Both the position numbers and the translations under genes were made by a program. From Caballeronia sordidicola (lineage in GTDB: Bacteria; Pseudomonadota; Gammaproteobacteria; Burkholderiales; Burkholderiaceae): 64,000 bases of DNA. Each line of letters starts with the position of its first letter. Within the stretch, counting starts at the first letter, position 1. The stretch lies in contig NZ_FCOC02000002.1 of NCBI RefSeq assembly GCF_001544455.2, positions 638,612 through 702,611 of the forward strand, given 5' to 3'. This document shows positions 51,837 through 60,801 of this stretch, piece after piece. A model generated the notes under the pieces. It did not search any database and was not told the DNA's origin. It saw only the letters and a list, made by a program, of their open reading frames with translations.

Positions 51837-51971
51837 ATATAACATCTCGGCATATGCAGACGCTCAGTTTTACATATTCTTCATTTTTTGTGTCTACTAC
51901 GATTCATCCATACAAACCATTTCCATACCCCATATGAGGGTTATCCCTCGAATTCGCCCAAGGACAAGCCA

Positions 51972-53009
51972 GTGAATACATATCTTAAATTTATAAGTGC
52001 TCTTGCCCTCGGCGCGCTTTTGAGCAATGCCAACGCTGACACGACGATGTACGTCGGAGGGTACGGCGGTTCGACAGAGAAGCTGTTCAAAGAAAAGCTC
52101 ATCCCCGAGTTTGAAAAGAAAGAGGCTGGTGTGAAGGTGGTCTACGTCGCTGGAAACTCGACGGACACCCTCGCGAAGCTTGCTGCCCAGAAAGGGCGTC
52201 AAGAACTCTCCGTAGCGGTGATTGACGATGGCCCGATGTACCAGGCCGTTAGCCAAGGCCTTTGCGCGCCTGTGGAACAGGCAGGGACCGTGAAGGACCT
52301 CTATCCGCTCGCCAAGATGGCCGGCGACCGTTCTATTGGCATCGGAATGCTTGCCACGGGCCTTGTGTACAACAAGGATGTCTTTGCCAAGAACGGTTGG
52401 GCCCCGCCGACCTCGTGGAATGACCTCGCTGACCCGAAGTATCGTGGCAAGGTCGTCATTCCCCCAATCAGCAACGGATACGGCCTTCTGACGTTGCTGA
52501 TGATGGCGCGAATCAATGGCGGCAGCGAAACGAACGTTGAACCAGGGTTTCAGGCTCTCAGCAAGAAAGTCAGCCCCAATGTTCTCGCATGGGAGCCGTC
52601 GCCGGGAAATATGGCGCAGATGCTGCAAACCGGTGAAGCCGCTCTTGGTGTTTGGGGGAATGGACGCGTTCAGGACGTAATAAATCAGGGTGCTCCAGTA
52701 GCGTTCGTTTATCCGAAGGAAGGGGCAATTGCGCTGATGAGCGCAGCCTGCCCGGTTGCAGGAGCACCGCAACCAGCGCTCGCACAACGCTTCGTGCAGT
52801 TTCTCGTATCCCCTGATGCACAGACAAACTTCGCGACCGTCTCCGGTTGGGGCCCGGTGAACAAGACGGTAACGCTGCCTCCCGCACTCGCAGCAAAGGT
52901 GGTTGCTGGACCGGACAAGGTCAAAGCGCTAATTACGCCCAACTACGACGTCGTGAATGCCAAACGTGCTGAATGGACAGCGCGCTGGAATCGTTCGGTC
53001 GAGCGCTAA
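51972..53009 (+). CDS. ABC transporter substrate-binding protein (polyamine/opine type)
   Basis: 345 residues from a GTG at 51972, with AAGGA at good spacing; an upstream ATG at 51888 has no site and would hide the signal peptide. The signal is NTYLKFISALALGALLSNANA, cleaved near ADTTMYVGGYGGS. The mature protein follows the PotD/FutA-like periplasmic pattern (LFKEKLIPEFEKKEAGVKVV; FAKNGWAPPTSWNDLADPKY; RGKVVIPPISNGYGLLTLL). It delivers substrate to the two permeases downstream. Ligand type is inferred from family and neighbours. Confidence 0.9.
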   Translation: MNTYLKFISALALGALLSNANADTTMYVGGYGGSTEKLFKEKLIPEFEKKEAGVKVVYVAGNSTDTLAKLAAQKGRQELSVAVIDDGPMYQAVSQGLCAPVEQAGTVKDLYPLAKMAGDRSIGIGMLATGLVYNKDVFAKNGWAPPTSWNDLADPKYRGKVVIPPISNGYGLLTLLMMARINGGSETNVEPGFQALSKKVSPNVLAWEPSPGNMAQMLQTGEAALGVWGNGRVQDVINQGAPVAFVYPKEGAIALMSAACPVAGAPQPALAQRFVQFLVSPDAQTNFATVSGWGPVNKTVTLPPALAAKVVAGPDKVKALITPNYDVVNAKRAEWTARWNRSVER

Positions 53010-53022
53010 TAGGAGGGCGAGC

Positions 53023-54060
53023 GTGAGTTATTTACAGCTGAACGGCCTGGTTAAACGGTACGGCGACTTTGTAGCGGTCGAAGAATGCACTCTATCCATT
53101 GAGCGGGGTGAGTTCGTCTGCCTGCTTGGGCCGTCTGGCTGTGGAAAGACAACGACGTTGCAAATGGTGGCTGGTCTCGTTGCACCTACGTCCGGAAGGA
53201 TTCTGCTCGATGGCGAGGACATAACGAACGTAAAACCGAGCGCGCGGGGCCTCGGTATCGTCTTCCAGAGCTACGCCCTGTTTCCGCACATGACCGTCGA
53301 ACAGAACGTCAGTTTCGGTCTTGAGATGCGCCGGGTGTCTTCCGATGAACGGAAGAGGCGGGTGCGAGATGCGCTCGCACTGGTGCATCTTGAGAAGTTT
53401 GGTGACCGATATCCCCGTGAACTCTCAGGTGGTCAGCGTCAACGCGTCGCCATGGCGCGTGCACTTGTTATCGAACCTCGCGTGCTTCTCCTCGACGAGC
53501 CTATGGGCGCGCTCGATGCGAAATTGCGGGAAGACATGCAGGTGGAGTTGAGGGCACTGCAGCAGCGTCTCGGCATCACCACCGTCATGGTGACCCACGA
53601 CCAGGCCGAAGCGATGACATTGGCTGACCGCGTTGTCTTGATGAACAAAGGCGCTGTACAGCAGGTCGCGACGCCATTCGATATGTACGAAGCACCCAAC
53701 GGAAGCTTTGTATCGAAGTTTCTCGGCAAGGCCAACGTCCTTAGCGGCTTTAATGCTGGCGGCGCCGTTGAGCTTGATGGACTCCGCTTGCCTTGCGCGA
53801 ACAACGCGCCGACAGGCAAAGTCGACTACATCGTGCGACCTGAGAAAATTCGTGAGAGCAACGACGGCGCGTACGTTTCTGGCGAGATTGTCGCGCGCAC
53901 GTTCCTCGGCAATCACTGGTTGCTGAACGTCCAAACATCGCTTGGTGTCATTCAATACGCGCAGATTAACAGCGGTATTCCTCCCGCAGCCGAAGGGACA
54001 AAGGTCGGTCTCTATTGGGAGCAGGAGCATGTGAGCGTCGTCGCGAAAGGTGAAGCCTGA
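53023..54060 (+). CDS. ABC transporter ATP-binding protein (PotA-like)
   Basis: 345 residues from the GTG at 53023, preceded by AGGAGGG. Walker A is GPSGCGKTTT (36-45), signature LSGGQRQRVAMARAL, Walker B RVLLLDEPMGALDA, switch His in MVTHDQAEAMTLADR. The C-terminal ~100 residues form a TOBE-type regulatory domain (GKVDYIVRPEKIRESND). It energises import with the two permeases encoded next; its stop overlaps the first permease start (TGATG). Length is typical of PotA/FbpC-type ATPases. Confidence 0.95.
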   Translation: MSYLQLNGLVKRYGDFVAVEECTLSIERGEFVCLLGPSGCGKTTTLQMVAGLVAPTSGRILLDGEDITNVKPSARGLGIVFQSYALFPHMTVEQNVSFGLEMRRVSSDERKRRVRDALALVHLEKFGDRYPRELSGGQRQRVAMARALVIEPRVLLLDEPMGALDAKLREDMQVELRALQQRLGITTVMVTHDQAEAMTLADRVVLMNKGAVQQVATPFDMYEAPNGSFVSKFLGKANVLSGFNAGGAVELDGLRLPCANNAPTGKVDYIVRPEKIRESNDGAYVSGEIVARTFLGNHWLLNVQTSLGVIQYAQINSGIPPAAEGTKVGLYWEQEHVSVVAKGEA

Positions 54061-54911
54061 TGGACACCGTTCGCAATCGACTACCTTACTGGCTCACAAC
54101 CCCAGCGTCATTGTTGATGCTGGCGTTCGTTGCGATTCCGCTCGTTCTAACGCTCTCGCAGAGCTTGTTCCAGACGCCGCCGACCGACAGCACGGGCATG
54201 ACGCTGTATCAGTACACGCAGGTGTTCGGCGACCAATACTATCGCGGCATCTTCACGAGGACTTTTGAACTGTCGGTCGTAGTGACGTTTCTGTGCATCC
54301 TAATCGGGGTTCCAGAGGCATATGTTCTCAGTCGTCTTTCACCGCGATGGAGAGCATTGTCGATGTTCGTCGTGCTCGGGCCACTGCTCATGTCCGTTGT
54401 CGTACGCACTCTCGGGTGGGCAGTGCTGTTAGGCAATGAAGGGCTGTTTAACTCTCTCTTGTTGAAGCTGGGCCTCGTCGATGCACCGGTGAGGATGATG
54501 TTCACCTTCTCCGGCGTTGTTGTGGCGCTCGTCCATGTGCAGGTGCCGTTCATGGTGCTGGCGGTCTGGACCTCTTTGCAGAAGATGGATGTTTCAACTG
54601 AAAGCGCAGCTGAAACGTTGGGTGCTTCGTCACTGACCGTGTTGCGCAGAGTCGTTGTGCCGCAAGTGATTCCCGGTGTGCTTTCAGGGGGACTGGTCGT
54701 GTTCGCATTGACTGCGAGTGCGTTTGCTACACCAGCAATTATTGGCGGTCGCCGACTCAAGGTCGTTCCAACGACTATCTATGACGAAATATTGAGCAAC
54801 CTCAACTGGCCGTTGGGCGCAGCAATCGCTGTAGTCCTGATGGCGGCGGTTTTGCTCATTTCTGTTGGTGTTGGCCGGTACATCGAACGTCGCTACAGGC
54901 AGGTGTTCTGA
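54060..54911 (+). CDS. ABC transporter permease (PotB-like)
   Basis: 283 residues with six membrane segments (TTPASLLMLAFVAIPLVLTL; FELSVVVTFLCILIGVPEAY; LSMFVVLGPLLMSVVVRTLG and others). The EAA loop that contacts the ATPase is SAAETLGASSLTVLRRVVVP (A-E-T-L-G...P). It starts within the ATPase stop codon and ends within the next permease start, so the three are tightly coupled. It is one half of the importer channel in the inner membrane. Confidence 0.93.
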   Translation: MDTVRNRLPYWLTTPASLLMLAFVAIPLVLTLSQSLFQTPPTDSTGMTLYQYTQVFGDQYYRGIFTRTFELSVVVTFLCILIGVPEAYVLSRLSPRWRALSMFVVLGPLLMSVVVRTLGWAVLLGNEGLFNSLLLKLGLVDAPVRMMFTFSGVVVALVHVQVPFMVLAVWTSLQKMDVSTESAAETLGASSLTVLRRVVVPQVIPGVLSGGLVVFALTASAFATPAIIGGRRLKVVPTTIYDEILSNLNWPLGAAIAVVLMAAVLLISVGVGRYIERRYRQVF

Positions 54912-55705
54912 TGAGAAAATTGCCTCCGTACCTTCTTGTGTTTCACGGGTTGTTCGCCTGCTTTATGCTCGCGCCACTCGTCGTAGTCGTGCTCGTCTCT
55001 TTCACAGACAAAGGGTACGTCGCGATGCCATTTTCTGGCGCATCGCTGCGTTGGTATCGCGCAATACTCGATGCGCCTGACTTTATCGCGGCATTTGAAC
55101 GAAGCGTCGGCCTCGCCGCTAGTGCGGCAACAATCGCAACACTGTTAGCTGTACCCGCAGGACTTGCGATTGCATGGTTCCGGTTCTGGGGACGCGACGC
55201 AATCATGAGCCTGCTCCTCGCGCCTCTCATGGTGCCGAACGTAGTGTTGGGCATTGCGCTCCTGCGCTTCTTTTCCCAACTGAAGGTTTCGGGCTCGATG
55301 TCGACGCTGCTCTTGGGGCATGTCCTCGTCATTTTGCCCTATGCGTTGCGACTCGTCGTCGCTTCAGCGGCGGGATTCGACCGTTCGGTAACGTATGCGG
55401 CGCAGACCTTAGGTGCATCCGGATGGACCGCGTTTCGTCGCGTTGAGCTTCCCCTGATTATGTCCGGCGTTGCAGGTGGTTGGTTGATTGCGTTCGTCAC
55501 AAGCTTCGACGAATTGACCATGTCCATCTTTGTCAGCTCTGCAGCGACCGAGACCCTTCCGGTCAAGATGTACAACTACATCGCCAATACCATCGACCCC
55601 CTTCTGGCGTCGGTATCCACGGTTCTTATTGCAATGACGCTGTTGCTGTTAATCGCGCTCGACCGCCTGTTTGGGCTCGACCGCGTTCTTTCGGGAAAAA
55701 CATGA
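54911..55705 (+). CDS. ABC transporter permease (PotC-like)
   Basis: 264 residues with six membrane segments (YLLVFHGLFACFMLAPLVVV; SVGLAASAATIATLLAVPAG; LLAPLMVPNVVLGIALLRFF). The EAA loop is YAAQTLGASGWTAFRRVELP. LIAFVTSFDELTMSIFVSSA is the last conserved block of PotC-type permeases. It is the second half of the channel. Its stop overlaps the flavoprotein start at 55702 (ATGA), which links transport and oxidation in one operon. Confidence 0.93.
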   Translation: MRKLPPYLLVFHGLFACFMLAPLVVVVLVSFTDKGYVAMPFSGASLRWYRAILDAPDFIAAFERSVGLAASAATIATLLAVPAGLAIAWFRFWGRDAIMSLLLAPLMVPNVVLGIALLRFFSQLKVSGSMSTLLLGHVLVILPYALRLVVASAAGFDRSVTYAAQTLGASGWTAFRRVELPLIMSGVAGGWLIAFVTSFDELTMSIFVSSAATETLPVKMYNYIANTIDPLLASVSTVLIAMTLLLLIALDRLFGLDRVLSGKT

Positions 55706-56826
55706 AAACCGACTCTTCAAATGACGTACTGGTCATCGGCGGAGGTGTAAGTGGCATGTCTGTTGCCTACGGTCTGGCGCGAGCTGGGAAGCGGGTAACT
55801 GTGATGGACCAGGGCGACGATGTCTTTCGCGCTACTCGAGGAAACTTTGGCTTGGTATGGGTGCAAGGGAAGGGCGCTGCGAAGCCAGAGTACGCAAGAT
55901 GGAGTCTGTCATCTGCCGCGCTGTGGCCGGAGTTTGCCGCAGAGTTGACCCAGCGGTCAGGCGTTGAGGTGCAGCTCTCGCAAGTCGGCGGAATGCGCAT
56001 GAGTTTCAGCGAGAGCGAACTGACTCGCTGGGCAGGCGACATGGATCGGATTCGCGATTCGTTGGGCGTCGATTACCCCTACGAACGCCTTAGCGCGGCA
56101 GAGGTACGAGCACGTATTCCGGAAGTCGGCCCCGAAGTCGCCGGGGCAATTTTCTCGCCTCTGGATGGACACGTGAGCCCGCTGAGACTTCTTCGTTCGC
56201 TGGTTCAAGGCTTCACGAATCTCGGTGGCAAGTTGACCACCGGTGCCAGCGTAGAAGCAATCGACTATCGCGCAGGCGAATTCCAGGTCCGAACGCAGAA
56301 AGGCCTGTTTTCGGCAGGCCGCATTGTCCTTGCAGCCGGCTTGGGCAATCGCACATTGGCGCCTATGGTTGGCCTGCATGCGCCCGTCGAACCTGTACGC
56401 GGTCAAATCCTTGTGACCGAGAGGATGCAGCCGTTCCTTCGGTACCCTACGCTGCACGTGCGCCAGACGGGCGAAGGCGTGATTCAGATTGGCGACTCGA
56501 AAGAAGACGTTGGTTTCAATGACGCAACGACCGTCAAGGAGCTTGGGCGGATTGCAAGGAACGCGGAGCGATATTTCCCGCTTCTCAAGACCGTCAATGT
56601 GGTTCGTGCGTGGGGAGCCTTGCGCGTCATGACGTCGGATGGCTATCCGATATACGACGTGTCGGAAAAGTGCCCGGGAGCGTATCTCGTTACTTGCCAC
56701 AGCGGAATCACCTTGGCCGCACATCATGCCGGCGCCATATCAGACTGGATATGCGGCGCAACGGAGCCCGACGGCATTCAATCTTTCAGAGCAAATCGTT
56801 TCCATGTTCAGACCTCTACAAACTGA
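55702..56826 (+). CDS. FAD-dependent amine/amino-acid dehydrogenase, beta-type subunit (DAO family)
   Basis: 374 residues from the ATG at 55702; a longer frame to 55480 lies inside the permease. DVLVIGGGVSGMSVAYGLAR is the FAD-binding Rossmann motif, then GDDVFRATRGNFGLVWVQGK and the C-terminal VRAWGALRVMTSDGYPIYDV, YLVTCHSGITLAAHHAG. It resembles the HcnC, OoxB and D-hydroxyproline dehydrogenase beta chains, which oxidise a secondary amine or amino acid. With the [2Fe-2S] and NAD/FAD subunits encoded next it forms a heterotrimer-type enzyme. The substrate is not known. Confidence 0.9.
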   Translation: MKTDSSNDVLVIGGGVSGMSVAYGLARAGKRVTVMDQGDDVFRATRGNFGLVWVQGKGAAKPEYARWSLSSAALWPEFAAELTQRSGVEVQLSQVGGMRMSFSESELTRWAGDMDRIRDSLGVDYPYERLSAAEVRARIPEVGPEVAGAIFSPLDGHVSPLRLLRSLVQGFTNLGGKLTTGASVEAIDYRAGEFQVRTQKGLFSAGRIVLAAGLGNRTLAPMVGLHAPVEPVRGQILVTERMQPFLRYPTLHVRQTGEGVIQIGDSKEDVGFNDATTVKELGRIARNAERYFPLLKTVNVVRAWGALRVMTSDGYPIYDVSEKCPGAYLVTCHSGITLAAHHAGAISDWICGATEPDGIQSFRANRFHVQTSTN

Positions 56827-57109
56827 AAAGCCACGGCGAGCCGTCACACTGACCGTTGAGGGCCGAACTATTGAAGCGCGTGAGGGCGACACACTCGCGC
56901 TCGCGTTGCTCGATTCCGGTATCGACCATACTCGCACGACACCTGTTTCCAATTCGCCGAGAGCGCCGCTTTGCCTCATGGGCGTCTGCTTCGAGTGTCT
57001 CGTCGAGGTCGATGGCCAGCCAAATGTCCAGGCATGCATGCTTGAAGTCAGGGAAGGTATGGATGTGCGCCTGCAAAACGGTGCTCGTCGCGCAGGAGAC
57101 GTGAAATGA
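56804..57109 (+). CDS. (2Fe-2S)-binding subunit of the amine dehydrogenase (HcnA/gamma type)
   Basis: 101 residues from the ATG at 56804, inside the last 23 bp of the flavoprotein gene; longer frames lack sense. RRAVTLTVEGRTIEAREGDT is a plant-ferredoxin-like beta start. The cluster ligands are in PLCLMGVCFECLVEVDGQP (C-x4-C-x2-C) and NVQACMLEVREG (fourth Cys). This is the short Fer2_4 protein that always accompanies HcnB/HcnC-type oxidoreductases. It passes electrons between the two flavoprotein subunits. Its stop overlaps the next start. Confidence 0.92.
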   Translation: MFRPLQTEKPRRAVTLTVEGRTIEAREGDTLALALLDSGIDHTRTTPVSNSPRAPLCLMGVCFECLVEVDGQPNVQACMLEVREGMDVRLQNGARRAGDVK

Positions 57110-58518
57110 CGCATGACCTGATAGTGATTGGCGCCGGCCCTGCAGGAATGGCGGCCGCCGCTACCGCCAGCGAACTGGGATTGAAAGTCGCGCTTGTCGA
57201 CGAGCAGCCTCGACCTGGTGGGCAGATTTATCGGAACGTCGGCGTAGTCGACTCTACGGTCAAGACACTCCTGGGGCCAGACTATGTCGCAGGTGGCGCG
57301 CTGGTGACCCGGCTGAACAAGACCGCGGTTGATGTTCGGTCAGGCGCATTGGTCTGGGACGTCGACCAGAAGCGAAACGTCACCGTGAATATGAACGGCC
57401 GGTCCGAGCGCCTTCAGGCGCCGCACCTGCTTATCGCAACCGGTGCGCAGGAGCGACCATCGCCCGTTCCGGGCTGGACGCTGCCCGGTGTGCTGAACGC
57501 GGGTGCCGCTCAAATCGCACTTAAGTCGGGTCCTTCGGTTCCGGACGGACGGATTGTTCTCGTGGGTGCCGGCCCGTTGCTGCTTCTCGTCGGTTGCCAG
57601 TTGCTTGCCGCTGGTGCGAACTTGGTCGCAATCGTCGAGACTGCGCCGAACGAAAACCGCACGCGCGCGATGCGGCATTTTCCTGCTGCGCTCCGAGCCC
57701 CCAAGCCGCTTTTCAAAGGGCTGCGCATGCTGGCAAAGCTGCGCTCAGCCGGCATACCTTGGTACAAGAGTGTGACCGCTGTCTCGATTGAGGGTGAACA
57801 TCGCGTGCGTGAGGTGCATTTCAAGCATCGCGGACAGGACGTCGTGTTGAAAGCAGACGTCGCGCTCCTCCATCACGGTGTTGTCCCAAACTCGCAGCTT
57901 ACGCGCTTGTTAGGGTTGGAGCATAAGTGGAGCGACACACAACTCGCCTGGATTCCCGCTCGGGATAGCTGGGGAAAGAGTGCCCTTGAAGGTGTGTGGA
58001 TTGCCGGCGACGGTGGCGGCATTGACGGCGCGCGCGCTGCGGAGGCGACGGGCACACTCGCGGCACTGGGCGTTGCTCATGCATTAGGCCGCATTGATGC
58101 CAATGAGCGCGATAAGCAGGCTTCGCCTTGGACCAAACGGCTGAAGAGCGAGCGTGCCGTTCGTCCGTTCCTTGATGCGCTCTATCGACCGCCCGCATGG
58201 ATTGGCTCGCCGCCCGACGAGACGCTCGTCTGCCGTTGCGAAGAAGTGGACGCCGGCCGGGTGCGCGAAATGGCAACACTCGGCTGTGCAGGCCCGAATC
58301 AGACCAAATTCTTCAGTCGGTGCGGTATGGGTCCCTGCCAGGGACGCATGTGCGGTATCACCGTGACGCAGATTTTGGCCGAGGCTCGCGGTGTCGCACC
58401 GCAAGACATCGGAGCTTATCGCGTCCGGGCACCAATTAAACCCATCCCGCTACATTCACTCGCAGCGCTTGATGTCAGCACTAGCGAAGCAACAATCAAT
58501 GAGGACGCTTCGGAATGA
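57106..58518 (+). CDS. FAD/NAD(P)-binding oxidoreductase with BFD-like [2Fe-2S] domain, alpha-type subunit
   Basis: 470 residues. LIVIGAGPAGMAAAATASEL binds FAD; PHLLIATGAQERPSPVPGWT and GRIVLVGAGPLLLLVGCQLL complete the disulfide-reductase-like fold. The C-terminus has VCRCEEVDAGRVREMATLGC and FFSRCGMGPCQGRMCG, the BFD-type iron-sulfur motif. This arrangement is that of OoxA/NoxA (opine oxidases), HcnB and the D-hydroxyproline dehydrogenase alpha chain. It overlaps both neighbours by 4 bp. Together the three chains should oxidise an imported amine. Confidence 0.92.
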   Translation: MTHDLIVIGAGPAGMAAAATASELGLKVALVDEQPRPGGQIYRNVGVVDSTVKTLLGPDYVAGGALVTRLNKTAVDVRSGALVWDVDQKRNVTVNMNGRSERLQAPHLLIATGAQERPSPVPGWTLPGVLNAGAAQIALKSGPSVPDGRIVLVGAGPLLLLVGCQLLAAGANLVAIVETAPNENRTRAMRHFPAALRAPKPLFKGLRMLAKLRSAGIPWYKSVTAVSIEGEHRVREVHFKHRGQDVVLKADVALLHHGVVPNSQLTRLLGLEHKWSDTQLAWIPARDSWGKSALEGVWIAGDGGGIDGARAAEATGTLAALGVAHALGRIDANERDKQASPWTKRLKSERAVRPFLDALYRPPAWIGSPPDETLVCRCEEVDAGRVREMATLGCAGPNQTKFFSRCGMGPCQGRMCGITVTQILAEARGVAPQDIGAYRVRAPIKPIPLHSLAALDVSTSEATINEDASE

Positions 58519-58874
58519 CCACTGAAATCGAAAGAATTGAGACCAACGCTCGGATGAGCAAGATTGTTCGTCATGAGGGCATCGTGTATCTCTGCGGCCA
58601 AACCGCCAAGGGAGCTGGAGCAGGTGACATTGCCGCTCAGACGCGCGAAGTGCTTTCTCGAGTCGACGCACTGCTCGAAAAGGCAGGAACCGACCGTTCA
58701 AGAATCTTGACGACGACGATTTACCTGCGAAATATCCGCGATTTCGCAGGGATGAATGAGGTTTGGGAGGCGTGGATGCCGAACGGCGCAGCGCCGGCAC
58801 GCTCCACCGTCCAGGCGCACCTGGCCTCGGAGGAGCTGCTAGTCGAAATGACAGTTACGGCTGCCGCTGGGTAA
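58515..58874 (+). CDS. RidA family imine/enamine deaminase
   Basis: 119 residues. TNARMSKIVRHEGIVYLCGQ, AQTREVLSRVDALLEKAGTD, TTTIYLRNIRDFAGMNEVWE and APARSTVQAHLASEELLVEM are RidA motifs, including the active-site Arg in ARSTVQ and Glu in EMTVTA. RidA proteins hydrolyse reactive imines and enamines to keto acids and ammonia. As the last gene of the operon it fits the imine product expected from the dehydrogenase encoded just before. Its start overlaps the previous stop by 4 bp. Confidence 0.94.
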   Translation: MTTEIERIETNARMSKIVRHEGIVYLCGQTAKGAGAGDIAAQTREVLSRVDALLEKAGTDRSRILTTTIYLRNIRDFAGMNEVWEAWMPNGAAPARSTVQAHLASEELLVEMTVTAAAG

Positions 58875-59289
58875 CCGGTACGTCGCAACAGGCTTAGTTT
58901 TTGCCGCTCGTTCCGGAACGCGTCTCGCGTTTGCGGCGCGGGCCGGCAAAGCCTGACTTCAAAACTGTAACCCCATGAACCGGTTATTCGGTTGATTCCG
59001 TAGAGGCTTTACGTGCTGTACACATATTGGGAAGTCGTACAACGGCCGTTCTTTGCACCAAGAACCGTCCGGCATTCGCGAAGCGGTTTGCCTTCCCCGA
59101 TTCTGAACCTTGAGTTGTTTGAGTCCGTATTAGGTGAACTGGTTTGGCTGGAAAGCCAGCTGGACGAAGAAGCTTGGCTCGATGCGACATACCCGCAACT
59201 AAAAACAACGCGCCCCATTTGTTATTCATGGCGCCAAACGCAGAACACGCACTAGCTGGAAGGGGCCGAGGACGGACTGCCGGTCCGGC
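58875..59289. other. Intergenic stretch, no confident gene
   Basis: Frames on both strands near 59009-59255 are open for 70-80 codons but face each other and lack ribosome-binding sites and motifs. No terminator was identified behind the RidA gene. The stretch separates the catabolic operon from the minus-strand PIN/hip region and could hold a junction of the accessory DNA. Confidence 0.35.
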
Positions 59290-59997
59290 TCAGAGAGTGA
59301 GCAGATACCCGGCATGTGAAGCACTCTTCGCATACTGAATGTCCAACGCCTGGAACTCCGCTTCGATGTCGGCGTTGAGATTTCCAGATGCTTCCTTACC
59401 GGTGTAGTCCTTGATGTTCGAAGAAAGGAAGACAATCCTCGCTACCACCCCAGCTTCACGTAACTGGCGCACCGCAGCAAGGTACGTCTCCGTGACGACG
59501 CAGTCTTTCATTGAATCCTTGCCCTTCTGGGCTGGCGTGCGAAGTTGACTCATTCTTGACCACGCAAGCCCCGGCACCTCCTGCGCCTGTGGTATCACGG
59601 TCGACGCGCCCATCCACCTGTCGACAGCATCACGCGCGCGCTCTGCATGACCACTCAGATAGCTGATATCGATGCCAGTTCCGGTACCGAACGCCTGCGC
59701 TATCGCTCCAATGCGCGTGGCACGTCCGACAAAGGCATCCATCGCTCTGGCAGCTTCGTCTGCGACATGACCGAGATGGTCGTTGAGTTCGAGCGTGACC
59801 TGATGAGCAACGAGGCCGCGTGTTCTTTCGCCTTCCATCGCGTCAATAAGCCGCAGTGCCGCTTCCACGTCGGTTGGGCGAACGGAGTCGCGCGTCGGGT
59901 CTCGCATGATGTCGAGAATGGAGCAGGTGTCTGCACACAAGACCGGAACGCCAGACGCTACCGTGCTGTCGATGTACGCCGCGTCGAACGCCATCAT
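59290..59997 (-). CDS. PIN-like domain protein (putative ribonuclease)
   Basis: 235 residues. VPVLCADTCSILDIMRD (Asp23), GLVAHQVTLELNDH (Glu70), KGKDSMKDCVVTETYL (Asp165) and IVFLSSNIKDYTG (Asn194, Asp197) supply the spaced acidic residues of a PIN fold. It is longer than VapC toxins and resembles large PIN-like proteins of uncertain role. The start overlaps the stop of the preceding gene by 4 bp, so the pair is one operon. RNase activity is inferred from the acidic set only. Confidence 0.75.
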   Translation of the reverse strand: MMAFDAAYIDSTVASGVPVLCADTCSILDIMRDPTRDSVRPTDVEAALRLIDAMEGERTRGLVAHQVTLELNDHLGHVADEAARAMDAFVGRATRIGAIAQAFGTGTGIDISYLSGHAERARDAVDRWMGASTVIPQAQEVPGLAWSRMSQLRTPAQKGKDSMKDCVVTETYLAAVRQLREAGVVARIVFLSSNIKDYTGKEASGNLNADIEAEFQALDIQYAKSASHAGYLLTL

Positions 59998-60701
59998 CTA
60001 TGGTCGTCGTAGAACGAAAGGAGCTCCTGCGCAGATTCGAACTCTGACGCAAGGCTGTCAGCAACATCTTCCGGCCAGAGCTCAGCCTTTACCAACCATG
60101 CCGCCAGCCGGCTCGGGGTGAGTTCCTCAGACCCAGACCGATGTTCCTCGATAAGGAAGGTCATCCATCGATTTCGGTCGAGCGGATGACTGGCCGCGTA
60201 CGATTTATTGGCGGCGAAGCTAAATTGCATGAGCGCTTCGGCTGATTCAGGGCTGGTCCAGTTCAGAGGACTTTGATATTCCTTCGACAACTGGATATCG
60301 ATGTCATTCGGTTCAACCACAGCGGTCACAACGCGGCGCACAAAGTCTCGCAGAACGAGGTTGTACTCGTGTTCGCTGAGTGACGACTTCACAGTCGGCA
60401 CGATATTCGTGACCTTGTAGGTAAATTCACTATCAGGGAACAGCATGACTGTGGCTGCGTGGACTCCGTCGCTTTCGGCGCGCCGGAAGACAATCATCGT
60501 CTCCCCTTGGCTCGCTGCAGTCCGACGGAGGCGCTCCTCCACCTCAGTATCGCGTTGCCAGGGCCAAGCTGCAGTTTGCACAAGCCCATCTCGCAACGCG
60601 GCGACGCCGCCGTTGCTGCGTATTACGAGGTCTTGAAAAACCTCAATGTCCGGGTAGTTTTCCAATTCATGGTCCTTTTTTTGCCGCCGTTGGTCCCCCA
60701 C
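59994..60701 (-). CDS. Hypothetical protein partnered with the PIN gene
   Basis: About 235 residues if the GTG at 60701 is used; longer GTG starts reach back to 60833 and would overlap the hipB remnant. LENYPDIEVFQDLVIRSNGG, then VEERLRRTAASQGETMIVFR, SSLSEHEYNLVLRDFVRRVV and ELTPSRLAAWLVKAELWPED. No family is recognised. Its 4-bp overlap with the PIN gene points to a joint function, for example an antitoxin or regulator, but it has no visible DNA-binding motif. Start choice is uncertain. Confidence 0.6.
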   Translation of the reverse strand: MGDQRRQKKDHELENYPDIEVFQDLVIRSNGGVAALRDGLVQTAAWPWQRDTEVEERLRRTAASQGETMIVFRRAESDGVHAATVMLFPDSEFTYKVTNIVPTVKSSLSEHEYNLVLRDFVRRVVTAVVEPNDIDIQLSKEYQSPLNWTSPESAEALMQFSFAANKSYAASHPLDRNRWMTFLIEEHRSGSEELTPSRLAAWLVKAELWPEDVADSLASEFESAQELLSFYDDHR

Positions 60702-60801
60702 CGCGCTGGCAATGAGGGCTCCGCGTCGAAAGCGTAGTACACGTCTACATTCTATAGTCCGGCAGGCATCGTCGGGCACGAACGGCAAATTGCCGCGCAG
60801 C

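Noticed and set aside
53425..54030. 201-residue minus-strand frame inside the ABC ATPase gene
   Set aside because: Antisense shadow of a gene with complete Walker and signature motifs.
59009..59255. 70-80 codon frames on both strands after the RidA gene
   Set aside because: They overlap each other on opposite strands and neither shows a start signal or motif.
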